A stretch of 64,000 nt of DNA from Rotaria sordida. Lineage: Eukaryota; Rotifera; Eurotatoria; Philodinida; Philodinidae. Below are positions 36,896 through 47,649 of this stretch, one piece after another; the first letter of the stretch is position 1; each line of letters opens with the position of its first letter. The stretch covers positions 4,356 to 68,355 of the forward strand of contig CAJNOL010000527.1 in NCBI GenBank assembly GCA_905250125.1. The letters are read 5' to 3'. The notes beneath the pieces were generated by a model. The model saw nothing but the letters and a program-made list of their open reading frames with translations, was not told the DNA's origin and ran no database searches. The translations under genes and the position numbers were made by a program.

Positions 36896-38340
36896 TCTAG
36901 AAAGAACTAATGAAAATATACTGTGTTTATCACAATAGACGATTTTATATAATCTTTTAGCTTCGTAAGTTATAAATATCCAAATACGACGATGACAGAA
37001 ATCGTTGATACCATAGATCTGTCAACAGTTCATTGTATAGCAAAATGTCAGCTGTGACATGTTGTCTTTTGTTTTCTTATTAAGATATAGCTTTATTTAG
37101 CTAGTTAATTGCATCAGCATCATACAGAATAGGAAAAAGATCACAAGATTTACCAAAAGAAAGAAAAGAAAAAAACAGGGAGAGAGAAGAAAATACACTA
37201 GATAATGGTTTTTCCATCATAAGTAGGAATAAATTATTAAAGATATTTTACATACTTTTTCTCAACGTAGAAAGCTGAAATTTTTAACAAATATCTCCTG
37301 AAGTATAAATAGTTGCTATCGATATTTTGAGTATATCATCACTCTAGAAACATATTTTTAAAAGAATAATAACATATTCTGAAAGCGTTCAAAGTTTTCT
37401 ATCACTCTGCATATTTATGTTTTAATTTTCACTTATGTACTAGAAAATAAATCAACTACAATGAAAACATCTCCTCATCATATTCTCATGTGCTAGATTT
37501 TGTCACTGTTATCACAACTAGTTTTTTAAATACTTCATTGCTATAGAAATCTCTTTTTAAAAACAAAGTAACTATATATATGCTGATAGCGCTTGAATAT
37601 CTCTATCTTTCTATATATTTTGTCTACTGTCTTGCATTTATCCATTGCAAAAATTCGCTACTTTTGACGCTTTTTATTTTTGAATTATTATTACTATATA
37701 AATGTCCCAGGCAAAATTAAACTTAGGCAAAATTAATTTTAGTAGGCACGAAACAGAGAAATGTTTTTTATTGATTGTTAATCTACCTGTCAAAAGAAAA
37801 AAAACTATTCGTTTACATAAACTTTAAATAAAAAAGCAGAACATTCTTTTTCACGTATTTAATCGTATCATAAGTATAGTGAGGACTTCTCATTCAACAT
37901 CAGAAGTTGAATCTCGAAAACAATTTTATGAACAAGCAAGTAAACATCTTAAATCTTTAAATAGCAGATTTCGAGAAAATATAGTAAGCACGCAACCATG
38001 AATGAAAGGATTATTCTTTATCGCCTTATGAATAAGTGTTCAACAGATTTCGATTCACGTTTTACATCTTGGCGTAGCATTTCTTTTGTCGTACAAAATA
38101 CTGACTTGAAAATTTCACTATGTGATGCAAAAATTGATTAACTGGTATTAGTATATGATGCGATGAAAGATGTTTAGAAATGTACTTATGTTGAAACCGA
38201 AGCTTCTCGAAAGAGATACTTTTTCAAATAATATACAGCTACTAAATGATTTAAGTGTCTGATTATTTTGTAACAACTTTTCGCTTATAGCAGTACTTCA
38301 TGTAACTAGCTATTGAAAATCTATCGCAATTTAAACGTTA
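36896..38340. other. Intergenic, AT-rich
   Basis: Contains the presumed promoter of the collagen-like gene near 36900-36960. Nothing else recognised. Confidence 0.45.
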
Positions 38341-38360
38341 CTCTAGAGAAAGTACTGAGT

Positions 38361-39150
38361 TCAGGGTACCCATGTACTGAGAAAGCCTCAGCAGGGTACC
38401 CGATATGGGTACTTCGAAAATTTCCAGTAATTATACTGACGTAGGTGCTGCATTGGGTACCCATTGCAGTATGTTTACTGAACAAGTACTTGCATGAGTA
38501 CCCGCACCTGTAATTTTACTAGGAAAAGCTCTACAGAGTACCCTAGATTTGTTGCGTTCTGTGTAGTAACTGTTCATTCACCGTTTTCTTTTGCATATAC
38601 GGCTTCATATAAGCAACTCGAGGAAGCATAAGAAAAAAATATTTTTTCATACTAATTTTTTCTAGATTATTTTTCTTGACTATTTACTAGTCGAGGACAT
38701 GCTGATCTCAATCGTAGATTGAGAGAGGACTACCTTGAAGTGGTCTGATGGAGATCCGACCAATTCGCGTCCGGTCAGATCTCGAAATTTGACCTGCTTG
38801 GCTTTTCAGAATTAGAAAAATAAAATAAAATAAAATCGAGAAAATATCATAAATTGCTTTGAGAGAAACAAAAATGAAAAAAAGCCAGAGGTTAGTTTCG
38901 ATCATCAACATACTGCAAGTTTGGCAACAGGGTACCCAAAATTACTGAACAATAGTACCCAGTTGGGTACTTGATCAGTACCTTCAAGTACCCATTTACT
39001 GGATGCTTTCCAGCAGGGTACTTGGTCGAGTACCTTATAGGTACCTAAAAGTACTTTAAGGTACTTCAGTACCCGAAAGTTCCTGTGACATACTAGTAGC
39101 AGGGTACTTTTTCGGGTACCCTTAGCTCAGTACATTCACTAGGGTATCAT
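38361..39150. repeat. Two fields of GGGTACCC/AGTACCC motifs around a motif-free core
   Basis: From 38361 to 38545 and again from 38930 to 39150, words such as CAGGGTACCC, GGGTACTT, AGTACCC and CAGTACC occur every 15-30 bases in both orientations. The intervening 38550-38925 has none. The core has two near-palindromes at 38745-38785 (GATCCGACC/GGTCAGATC). Motif density is far above what this AT-rich background would give. Confidence 0.75.
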
Positions 39151-39382
39151 AGCTGTCTAGAAAAGCTATTTGAAATAAAATGCATACAACTATTGTATGA
39201 TTTTAATATCTAATTCACTTATAACGAAATTTCGTATTGGACTTCTTTTTGTAACTAGCAATTGAAAGTCTGCCGCTATATAAAAATCATCATACCTATT
39301 TGAACATTTTCATACATATCTTAATCGATTTGATAACTTATTATAAACAGGTAAAAGACGCATTCAATGCTTGAAATGATCC

Positions 39383-39770
39383 TTGCTCGAAATAAAATAA
39401 TTCGAATGAATAAGTATCTGAGTATTTATTAAAAAAAACTACACATATTTCTTGAGTGTCCTTAGAAATTAAAAGGTTATTAGTTGACGAATTTTCTTTT
39501 TTTTTTTTGGGCCCTTGCTCGAAATAAATCAGTTACAATACATAGGTGGTTGAGCAATCATAGACCAGCTACGCTTATTTCTTCAATATCGTTAAGAGAT
39601 CAAAAAAGTATTAGTTGACGAATTTTTGTTTTTTTAACTCTTGCTCAAAATATATCAGTTAGAATACAGGAGTAGTTGAATATTTTATTAAACAATTACA
39701 CTTTTTTCTTCAGCATCATAAGAGATTAAAAAGTTATTTGTTGACAAATTATCTTTGTTTTTCCGTCAAA
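39383..39770. repeat. About 128-bp tandem repeat, three copies
   Basis: The start word TTGCTCGAAATAA recurs near 39385, 39513 and 39642. Each unit also holds TTATTTCTTCAATATC-like sequence, AGAGATTAAAAAG and TTAGTTGACGAATTTT. Divergence between copies is moderate. Confidence 0.7.
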
Positions 39771-40540
39771 TGACTGCTGCATGATGCAATAAAACCCCTA
39801 GACAGCTATCGATGAATTACAAGAAATATAGTTGACGTCTTTTAAAAGTCTTTATAATACTTTGTGTTTCATGTCGAAAAAGAAAATATTACAAAAACCA
39901 ATATTATCAATGTTGCCAACAAGTTCGTTTTTGAACGTTCAAACATCTATCTTTTACACTAAAATTCTAAACATATAGAATAAACGTAAACTTACTCTTG
40001 AAGTATATGAACATAGATATGAAAAAGAATTGAAATAAACATAATCTTAATCCTCTTTTTTTTCTTTTTTTTGGTCGGGTGGGCGTTTTTTTTGCTTAGC
40101 TGTTTTTGATTGAACGATCAAAGTTTAGATGTAGATATTGTGCTATTTATGAACGAGAGAACTCTATCAATCCATAGCAGCGTGTTTCAGGCATACTGCT
40201 GATTGATTAGTGAATCATCTATGTGATTGATTATATGCTATTTGCTATTCTTACAGTGGTCACATACAAATGACTTTGCGAGAGATTAATGTTTATTGCA
40301 GTTTTTGTTGATAGCATTTTATATTGAATCGTAAAAAAGACTATATCCATATAAATCTATTTATCGAGCTTTCTGCGAATAAACAGATCTTGTTACTAAA
40401 GATCAGAATCAAAACAAATAGTTGATATAAGAAACTCTACGACAATAGATTATTAAAAGGGTAAAAAATATCAATAACTTCATTGCAAGACTAAAACTGA
40501 CTTCTATTCAAACAAAATATGTTGTTTAATCTTTCGAATT
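39771..40540. other. Intergenic, nothing recognised
   Basis: No gene. A pyrimidine-rich run at about 40050-40075 is followed by GGTCGGGTGGGCG. Confidence 0.4.
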
Positions 40541-40811
40541 TCTTGCCTTTCAAAACTCAACTAGATTTCAACAGACTATATTGACGAATTCTAAAAATTT
40601 CTAAAATCGATAAATTTTAATAGAATATATTGACGAACTCTACATCTTCCTAAATTTTAGTTAGATTTGCATTAGAAAAAGTGGCGAACTCTATATCTTA
40701 TAAAATATTGTTTAGATTTGCATTAAAAAAAGTTGCGTACTCTATATCTTACAAAATATTATATAGATTTGCATTGAAAATAGTGGCGTACTCTATATCT
40801 TACAAAATATT
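40541..40811. repeat. 51-bp minisatellite, about five copies
   Basis: The unit contains TAGATTTGCATTA, AAAAGTGGCG and ACTCTATATCTTACAAAATA. The CTATATCTTA-type word lies at 40588, 40639, 40691, 40742 and 40793, a period of 51-52 bp. The last three copies are nearly identical and the first two more diverged. Confidence 0.85.
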
Positions 40812-41000
40812 CCCTCGACTGAAGAGAGGGTGATACGGAAAAAACATAAAAGCGTTTGTGGCGGGCGGAGTTTGTGCCAGGTCAAAGGAACACAAAGGTC
40901 AAAAAAACACAAGATCATGAAGTCATATGTTCGCTCCAACAAATCACCGAATCATAAGTTTTACACCACGGGCTATCGATCAATCATATTGAAATTCACG

Positions 41001-41229
41001 CCAATCAGCGATTTTCAATATTGGGCATTCGACCAATCAGAAGTTTTCGATGTTGGACTTTCGACCAATCAGATTTTTCCGTATTGAAATTCCACCCAAT
41101 CAGAGGTTTTCGACCTTGGGCTTTCGACCAATCAGATTTTTTCTTATTCAAATTCCAGCCAATAAGAGATTTTCGATATTGGGCTCTCAGTCAATCAGAC
41201 ATTTTCCTATTGAAATTTCAGCCAATCAG
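41001..41229. promoter_or_regulatory. Array of eight CCAAT-type boxes spaced about three helical turns
   Basis: CCAATCAG or a one- or two-base variant starts at 41001, 41033, 41064, 41095, 41128, 41159, 41191 and 41222. The intervals are 32, 31, 31, 33, 31, 32 and 31 bp, mean about 31.6, close to three turns of B-DNA. The sequence between boxes alternates between TTTTCGATATTGGGC-like and TATTGAAATTCCA-like halves, so the repeat unit is a 63-bp dimer. CCAAT is the core site of NF-Y. An origin as a plain minisatellite is possible, but the boxes are the best-kept part. The 85-codon frame crossing it is not a credible protein. Confidence 0.65.
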
Positions 41230-41267
41230 TGGTTTTAACTTGAAGAATTCAATGTAAAATGGTACTT

Positions 41268-41975
41268 GTAAATGAGGTCACAACTTTTACGGTACATGGA
41301 GAATAACGAACTATTGTTTTAATGTATTCAAATAATGGAGCGATTAGCCATGAGTGACGCCCCGCAGGAGCGCGGATGAACGACTAGTCGCTGATATTGC
41401 AAGCGCATTGCTCATACGCTCCGGAAAAGATTTATATGAAAGCTAGGTTTATTAAGAATACTGCACTAAGATTCCCTTAATTAAGAATTCTAATAAAACT
41501 GTGACTTTCCAGGTTGACAATGAGGTTGAAGAAATAAGGAATAGTTCATAACAAAGTGCGGATTCCGGACTGCCCATCGAGATTCTCATATTATAAATCT
41601 AATTATTTTTCGAAGTAAGAGCAGTCGGAAATTTGATAGAGTGTAAATCAAAGCGGATGATCTTAATGGAGAATAGGATTACACGTGGCAGCGGCTAGCC
41701 GCTGCACTGGAAAGTTCCCTGAAAGAAAGCTTTAGGCTGTTGGGATTCATTGAATAAACGTCAACAGTGTAGATCTGATGGGTTTGAATAGGGGCTAGCA
41801 GTGACAAAGAACTGAGAAATAATTTAAATAAAGTGTGGGAATCACGTTTCTGCACGTGTACAATATTTGAATAGAACATTTCACGGAAAACATCACTCAA
41901 AGAACTTATATTCGCTATATCCAAAGTAGATATGAATGAAATAAGAGGGAGTTTTTCTGTTGGTATGTGTTCTTG
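41268..41975. repeat. Structured dispersed repeat, copy A
   Basis: First of three related units of about 0.7 kb. It opens GTAAATGAGGTCAC and ends near GTTGGTATGTGTTCTTGT. At 41345-41395 a hairpin-prone segment starts GCGATTAGCC and ends ACGACTAGTCGC. At 41688-41705 lies the perfect 18-bp palindrome GCAGCGGCTAGCCGCTGC. No reading frame is conserved among copies. Confidence 0.8.
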
Positions 41976-42189
41976 TAAATGTGGTTCTCGAAATAGATAT
42001 GTGCCAGAGAAAAATATAATGTGTAGAATTGGATTCATGCAAAAAAACGCATTTAAGGTCCCATCAACATTCAAATCCACGCCGACAAGTATCGCTGAAA
42101 CTCAAAGCCTAGTTTTAGTCAATCCCACACTATTGATATTTAAGTCTAGTCTCATTATATTTTATTCTCGCTAATTATTCAATTATTTG

Positions 42190-42977
42190 CATATTTTTTC
42201 AGGAGTTCTGGCTTGTGTAATTTCTATAGTCACCATATCTCGAAGAAGCTAATCCAAAAAGATATTTGTAAATGAGGTCAGATCCTTTATGATAAATGTA
42301 GAAAAACCGACTATTGTTTTAATGTATTCAAATCATAAAGTGACTAGCCCTGAGTGGCGCCGCAGAGGGACGCCAATGAACGACTAGTCACTAATATTGC
42401 AAGTACACTCTAGATTCGCTTCGGAAAAGATCTATGTGAAAGCTAGATTTATTGAGAATACTGCACTAAGATTACCGTAATCAGGAATTCTAATAAAACT
42501 CTGACTTTTCCACTAGACAATTGGATCGAAGAAATAAGGAAAAGTTGATAACAAAGTGCCAATTCGAGACTAACCATCGAGAATTCTCGTGTTATAAATC
42601 TAAGGGTTTTTCGAAGTAAGAACAGCCTGGAATTTGATAGGTTGTGAACCAAAGAGGATGATCTTATAGGAGAATATGATTACACGTGGCAGCGGCTAGC
42701 CGCTGCACTAGAATATTCCCTAGGAGAAGACGTCAAGTTGTTAGGATTCATCGGAAAGACGTCAATGGTCTAGATCTGATGGGTTTCTATAGGGATCAGA
42801 AGTGGCAAAAAACTAAGAACTGTTTTCAAGTTAAGTATGAAAACAGTTTTTCTATACAGACACAACATCTGAATAGTGCATTAGACGGAAAGCATCACTC
42901 AAAGAATTTATATTCACTCTATCAGAAGCAAAATTGAATGAAATAAAATGAATTTTTTCGTTGGTATGTGTTCTTAT
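42190..42977. repeat. Structured dispersed repeat, copy B
   Basis: Its GTAAATGAGGTCA landmark begins exactly 1000 bp after that of copy A. It keeps both structured segments, GTGACTAGCC to CGACTAGTCAC, and the 18-bp palindrome at 42689-42706. The sequence 5' of the landmark (AGGAGTTCTGGCTTGTG, 42200 onwards) is also shared with copy C but not with copy A, so copy A is 5'-truncated at the CCAAT array. Confidence 0.8.
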
Positions 42978-43754
42978 TGGTTTAGAAACTGCATTTTATT
43001 AACCATATTGTGAGCTAGCACAGTATATGTTGGCTTTAGATTATGTCTAAACGTATGGAAAAGAAGAAAGTAACAGTGAATAGTGTGACATTTTCCAATT
43101 TTATGAAAATAGTTATGAATTAAGTGACTTTTGTTGTTATCAGGAAGCATTTATGGCCCTTCATGAATTAAATGTAAAGAATAGGAGTGAATTTGCTACT
43201 GAAATCAGTCATATTTGATAATTATAAGAAAGTTCCGCTAATTTGTACCTATTCTTTCTATTATTTGAACAGAGATCGGAGCCATTTTTTGTGCATAGGT
43301 AACTCTTACTATGCCGTCAAAAATTGCAAAAACACGCAGATTGGGAATGCTTTGACAACATCTTTCAAATTTCCAAGAGATGGAAGCGATTTGTACCTTG
43401 AAATCCTATACGTTTGGTATAAAATTACCATTGTGATTTTATTATGAGGTGCTGCCCAACCATTTCAAATCTCCATATCTTCGTACATTTTAAAAGCTTA
43501 GTAAAAACCATCTATGTACAAAGAATGACACGGGTGTCTTTTGAAATGATGGAGAAAAGGAATAAAAATAAGCTGGGTTTTCTTATAATTTTCAAATAGA
43601 ACTGATTTTGCGACCATATCTATCACCGTTCTTTCATATGGTTACATCTATGATCTGAGACAATGTATGCATAGATAGGTGAGGGTCTTAAACTGGGATA
43701 TGGCAATAAATTGTAACGTATTATTATTATTAAAAACCCATATTTTTAACCTTG
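42978..43754. other. Unique spacer between repeat copies B and C
   Basis: No counterpart in the A-B interval. An 86-codon plus-strand frame (43187-43447) shows no domain, so no gene is called. Confidence 0.4.
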
Positions 43755-44586
43755 TATATGTTTTCAAGAGTTCTGACTCGTGAAATTTCTAGCTGCTATA
43801 AATCGAAGCAAATAATATAAAAGGATATATGTAAACGAGGTGATATCTTTTATGTAAAATGGGCAAAAAACAACTATTACTTAAGTGCATTAATGTAAAA
43901 GGAGCGACTAGCCGTGAATGGCACCCCGAAGGAGCACCGATGAACGACTAGTCACTCATATTGCAAGTATACTGCAGGCTCATCTCACAAAAGATCTGTG
44001 TAAAAGCTAGATTTTTTTGACAATACTGTACTAATATTTTCTTAATGAGGAATTTCAATAAAACTCTGTTTTTCCAGCTAGACAACAGAATTGAAGAAAT
44101 AAGAAATAGTTCACAACAAAGATCCAGTTTAGAAATTCCCATCGAGAATTTTTGTGCTAGAGATCTTACAATTTTTCGAAGTAAGCCGAGTCTGGGATTA
44201 GGTGAAGTGCAAATAAAACAGGATGGTCTTGTGGAAGAATAGAATTAAACATAGTAGTGGCTAGCCACGAATGGCGCCACGGAGGGACATCGAAGAGCGA
44301 CTAGCCGCTGCGCTTGAAAAATTCCCTTAGGAACCGCTTCAAACTGTTGGGATTTATCGGATAAATGTCAACAGTCGAGATCTAATGGGTTTGAATAGAT
44401 ACTAGCAGTGGCAAAGAACCGAGAAATATTTTTGAGATAAAGTATGACAGTGGCTTTTCTGCACATGTACAATATTTGAATAGTACATTTGACAGAAAAC
44501 ATCGTTCAAAGAATTTATATTCGCTGCACTGGAAGTAGATATGAATGAAATAAAAGTGAGTTTCTCTGTCGGTATGTGTTCTTGTC
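43755..44586. repeat. Structured dispersed repeat, copy C
   Basis: Starts AAGAGTTCTGACTCGTG and then GTAAACGAGGTGA at 43831; ends near GTCGGTATGTGTTCTTGT. The first structured segment is present (GCGACTAGCC to CGACTAGTCAC). At the second site (about 44250-44310) the 18-bp palindrome is replaced by a longer GTGGCTAGCCAC plus a duplicate of the first segment, explaining the extra length. A gene-conversion or recombination event between the two segments is likely. Confidence 0.75.
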
Positions 44587-45366
44587 TGTGTTCATTAAAG
44601 TGTCGGAATGTATATGGGTATATTCAAATTACCTCTCTAGTCTGACAGCTACTTTGAATAGAAACTTCTTTCAAGTATGGTGTTCCGATTACAGACCAGA
44701 TCTAATACGATTTTTTTAAACTAGGAATTCAGCTAAACTCCATTTCTTCTAGCGGACGCGCTAGTAAATAACATTGTGGACAGATGTGCTAGTAAGCATA
44801 CGGATTTTTGGTGGAATTTTCAAAGAGTGCGGCGCGTTTTCACAATAATGTCGCGAATGCGTTTTGCTTCGTGACCTCTCAGAAAATTAAATATAATCTC
44901 TTTTTTCGGATGCGTGCGGATATTGCTACCTTTCTGTAGTTCTTTAGATTTCTGTTGGGTATCAATGTGCGGGTGTCAATTTAATTTGATGAACTTATAA
45001 CAAAAATGATCACACAGACCTGCATACCAATGTGCATAATGACATTGACGCTAATATCAACGTACACACACCTACCCACCCTTTCAAAATGTTGGATACT
45101 AGCTTTGTTGAAGACTGTAAAGCAGTATATAACACCAAAGAAGCCGAATATTCAGTCGAGGGTCAAGCGAGTCACACGGACGAGCGTTACTTGCCTTCTA
45201 GAGATAATCAACCGAAGAAAAAAACTCAATCAAATATACATTATGTCATCGACATATGGGCTTAATAGATGTTCTCCTTCTCGCATGTCAGTTACTCAAT
45301 ATTTGATTGATTGATGTAGGTCTTTAAGACTAACAAGAGAAATTAGCTTCATTGTCCAAATGTTAT
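44587..45366. other. Intergenic, with scattered telomere-like scraps
   Basis: GTGCGGGTGTC at about 44968 and CACACACCTACCCACCC at 45064-45080 could be the separated arms of an eroded hairpin. No gene is supported. Confidence 0.4.
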
Positions 45367-46456
45367 CTAAATGATCTTTAATTTCACATGTTCAAGACCA
45401 TAGTTTGCTTTGTTTATATTATACAGCTGTTCAATTGCTTGAAGATATTGATAATGAAGTTGATCGATATCTGTTTGAGATGGATCAATGATTTGATTGA
45501 CATGAATCGGTTTACCAACTAATAGAATAAGATAAAATTCTTTTTTTTCTATCGAATCTAATGAGAAAGAAAGCCTTATCTTACCAACGGTCGTTACAGG
45601 ATGACGAACAGGTAGATAACCAATGATTGATCGTCCCCAAATCCATCGATTTGAAATCCAATTCTTATATCGTCGATAATGTTCATTTTCTCCAAATGAT
45701 ATAACCGGTACTAATGATGCACTAATAAACAAAACTTCTTCTTTTCTATTCATTCTAATTACATATTCACTAACCCATTTTCTAATGCTAATCGTATAAA
45801 ACCTTTTCTCTTTTTTAAATAGAATATCATCGTTTGATATTCTGTTAAATACAATTCTCGCATACCGCCACACACAATAACAACAGCATTACCTTGACCA
45901 GATGAACCATTTAAGAAATATTGACAACTCTCTCGTGAGACACGACATGCACCTAGAATAACAAAACATTCGATGATGGATTTATAATGTTATCATTACC
46001 CAAATTAAGAAATAATTCACGTGAAAATGGAACGAGAAATTGGAAACGAAGAATCATTAAATGAGGACAAATACCAGGAAATAGAGTTGAAAAATGTGTT
46101 GCTTCTGTTAAAAAATTGATCCCAGCACCGAATGTTAATGCACCATGCGGATGATAACCAAAGATATAATTTCGATTTGGATCAAGATCTTCTGTTTTGA
46201 TTAATTTTATTGGAAAATAATTAGAAACTATTGACCAAATAGATAATCGACGTAAACAACTCGACGATCGTCCTCCTCGAACATCTGTATATCGATCAAT
46301 ATACATCCAACCACCATAAATCAAACCAATGAGTAATGTCATTGGTAAAGACCAAAAATAGGATAAGAGAATAAATGTGAACAATATCACAAAAGGTGAG
46401 AAAAGTATGAGTGTAACAAGAAAGAATAAAATCAAATCTTCAATCAAATTCTTCAT
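45367..46456 (-). CDS. DGAT2/MOGAT-family acyltransferase
   Basis: Four exons: 46456-46000, 45952-45775, 45721-45585, 45518-45367. Introns are 47, 53 and 66 nt, GT-AG, and all phases agree; 307 aa in total. The protein starts with a long hydrophobic hairpin (about residues 8-50), the ER membrane anchor of the family. The active-site HPHG is at 102-105 (YIFGYHPHGALTFG). Later come SRESCQYFL, GNAVVIVCGG, the LKKRKGF block, LVPVISFGEN and, near the C-terminus, the GKPI motif. These enzymes acylate mono- or diacylglycerol (some a wax alcohol) to make triacylglycerol in the ER. Length is slightly below animal MOGATs (about 335 aa), mainly at the N-terminus. Family assignment is firm; MOGAT versus DGAT2 cannot be settled by eye. 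No disabling change seen. Confidence 0.9.
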
Positions 46457-46516
46457 TATTATCTAAAATCAATTTCAAGAATTAGAAAAAATCATCAAAA
46501 AAAAAATAAACATCAT

Positions 46517-46844
46517 TCATAATGAAAGTGTATAATTTAACCACCGATCACTTTTCATTGCACCACATCGATCATAAACAGCTTGTGCACGATGATGTTT
46601 CACCGACGTTTGCCATGTTAAACATAATGCACCATGTTCTCGTGTATATCGTGCACATTCACCAATCAGAAGATCAGCAATACCTTGACCTTGATATGAT
46701 TGATCAACATAAAGATCTTCCATTATAGCTAGACGACCAAAAAAATTCACAATAACCTTGTAATAATGGTAATAAATCGACTAGATCATTTTCATTGACA
46801 ATATTTATCTTCCAAGGAGTATCTTCGACGGAGGTCGTCGCTAT
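46517..46844 (-). pseudogene. Decayed GNAT N-acetyltransferase
   Basis: Two pieces of one GNAT gene are joined with the middle missing. The 5' piece reads ATTSVEDTPWKINIVNEND then LVDLLPLLQGYCEFF, an N-terminal GNAT segment. The 3' piece reads GRLAIMEDLYVDQSYQGQG then IADLLI, containing the acetyl-CoA loop Q-x-x-G-x-G/A, and ends at a normal stop (46517). They meet at a T-run near 46740 in different frames. The strands between them, normally about 40-50 residues, are absent. Where the start codon would be expected, in AAAATxGCG, the triplet is ATA (46842-46844) instead of ATG. Start loss, deletion and frameshift together make it a pseudogene. It lies 61 bp upstream of the DGAT2 start codon on the same strand. 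Confidence 0.75.
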
Positions 46845-46986
46845 TTTTGATAAAAAGAAATCTTGTTTGTTGCTTTTTGGTGTTCTTATCTAAATATGAG
46901 TAATCGATAAGAGTCGCATGGCATTAGTTAACGAAAGATGTCCTCGATTACCATCCATGTAGTTAATGAAACGGATATATCTGAAC

Positions 46987-47044
46987 TTAGGGTGTGGGTG
47001 TGAGTAAAGGAAGGATTAGAACTCATCCACACCCCCACACCCTT
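46987..47044. repeat. Telomere-like hairpin, compact and clean
   Basis: TTAGGGTGTGGGTGTGAG, loop AAAGGAAGGATTAGAACTCAT, then CCACACCCCCACACCC. The loop shares GGAAGGA and ACTCAT with the copies at 26408 and 24863. Confidence 0.85.
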
Positions 47045-47288
47045 GTATAATTATATTATCGTCGAACCATAACCTATCTCTACGTTCGCTCAAAGAGTCA
47101 ACACTTGATAATTATGTTTACCACTCGTTTCCCAACAACAACTACGTCATACATTCATTTACGTCCTCAAATAAATAGAAAATTAAATTATTATTTTGAT
47201 AATCATCACAAGAAAAAATCTCGACCATATTTTAAATTCCAAGCTGGATCAACAACAACATTCTCTGGATATACAAATATTAACAGCT

Positions 47289-47481
47289 TAGGGTGTGGGT
47301 GGGTGTGTGGGTGCGAGTGTGGGGTGTGGGTGTGCATGTGCGTGTCTAGATGGAAGAAACATCCACAATGACACCAACACCCCATACACACCCACACCCA
47401 CACCCCCACCCATACCCACTCTCCCCCACACCACACTCACACTCCCTCACACCACACTCACACTCCGCCACACCCACCATC
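47289..47481. repeat. Telomere-like hairpin with extended right arm
   Basis: The left arm starts TTAGGGTGTGGGTGGGTG. The loop contains GATGGAAGAAACATCC. The right arm has ACACCC units and then a 21-bp unit containing TCACACCACACTCACACTCC repeated two to three times. As at 18814, only the C-rich side has expanded. Confidence 0.85.
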
Positions 47482-47602
47482 ACCGTCTTGCCGACCCGCT
47501 ATCAACAATAGAAAAGAAAAAGAAAAAGAGAGAAAGTACTAGAAGAATAGAGTAGATTTAAGTGTGTAAAATGTTCTAATTTTCATTTCCATCAATAAAA
47601 AA

Positions 47603-47637
47603 GTCTGATGAAGGAGGCTTCGACCTGCCGAAACGTC
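47603..47637 (+). ncRNA. Hammerhead-ribozyme-like core
   Basis: CTGATGA at 47605-47611 and CGAAAC at 47629-47634 are the two invariant hammerhead core strings. Between them GGAGG and CC(U)GCC can form a short stem around CUUCGA. The final GTC could form stem III with an upstream GAC, but I do not see a clear 5' partner with stem I and the cleavage triplet. It is followed by an AATAAA-rich tail. Hammerhead motifs of this sort are known from Penelope-like retroelements, which bdelloids carry, so this may be a truncated 3' end. Activity is unproven. Confidence 0.4.
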
Positions 47638-47649
47638 AGAAATTTCAAA

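Noticed and set aside
40830-41257. Frames of 62-85 codons over the CCAAT array
   Set aside because: Repetitive translations of the 63-bp dimer in several frames, without an independent sign of coding.
45006-45314. Two overlapping plus-strand frames
   Set aside because: Low complexity, no domain, and they cover a C-rich telomere-like scrap.
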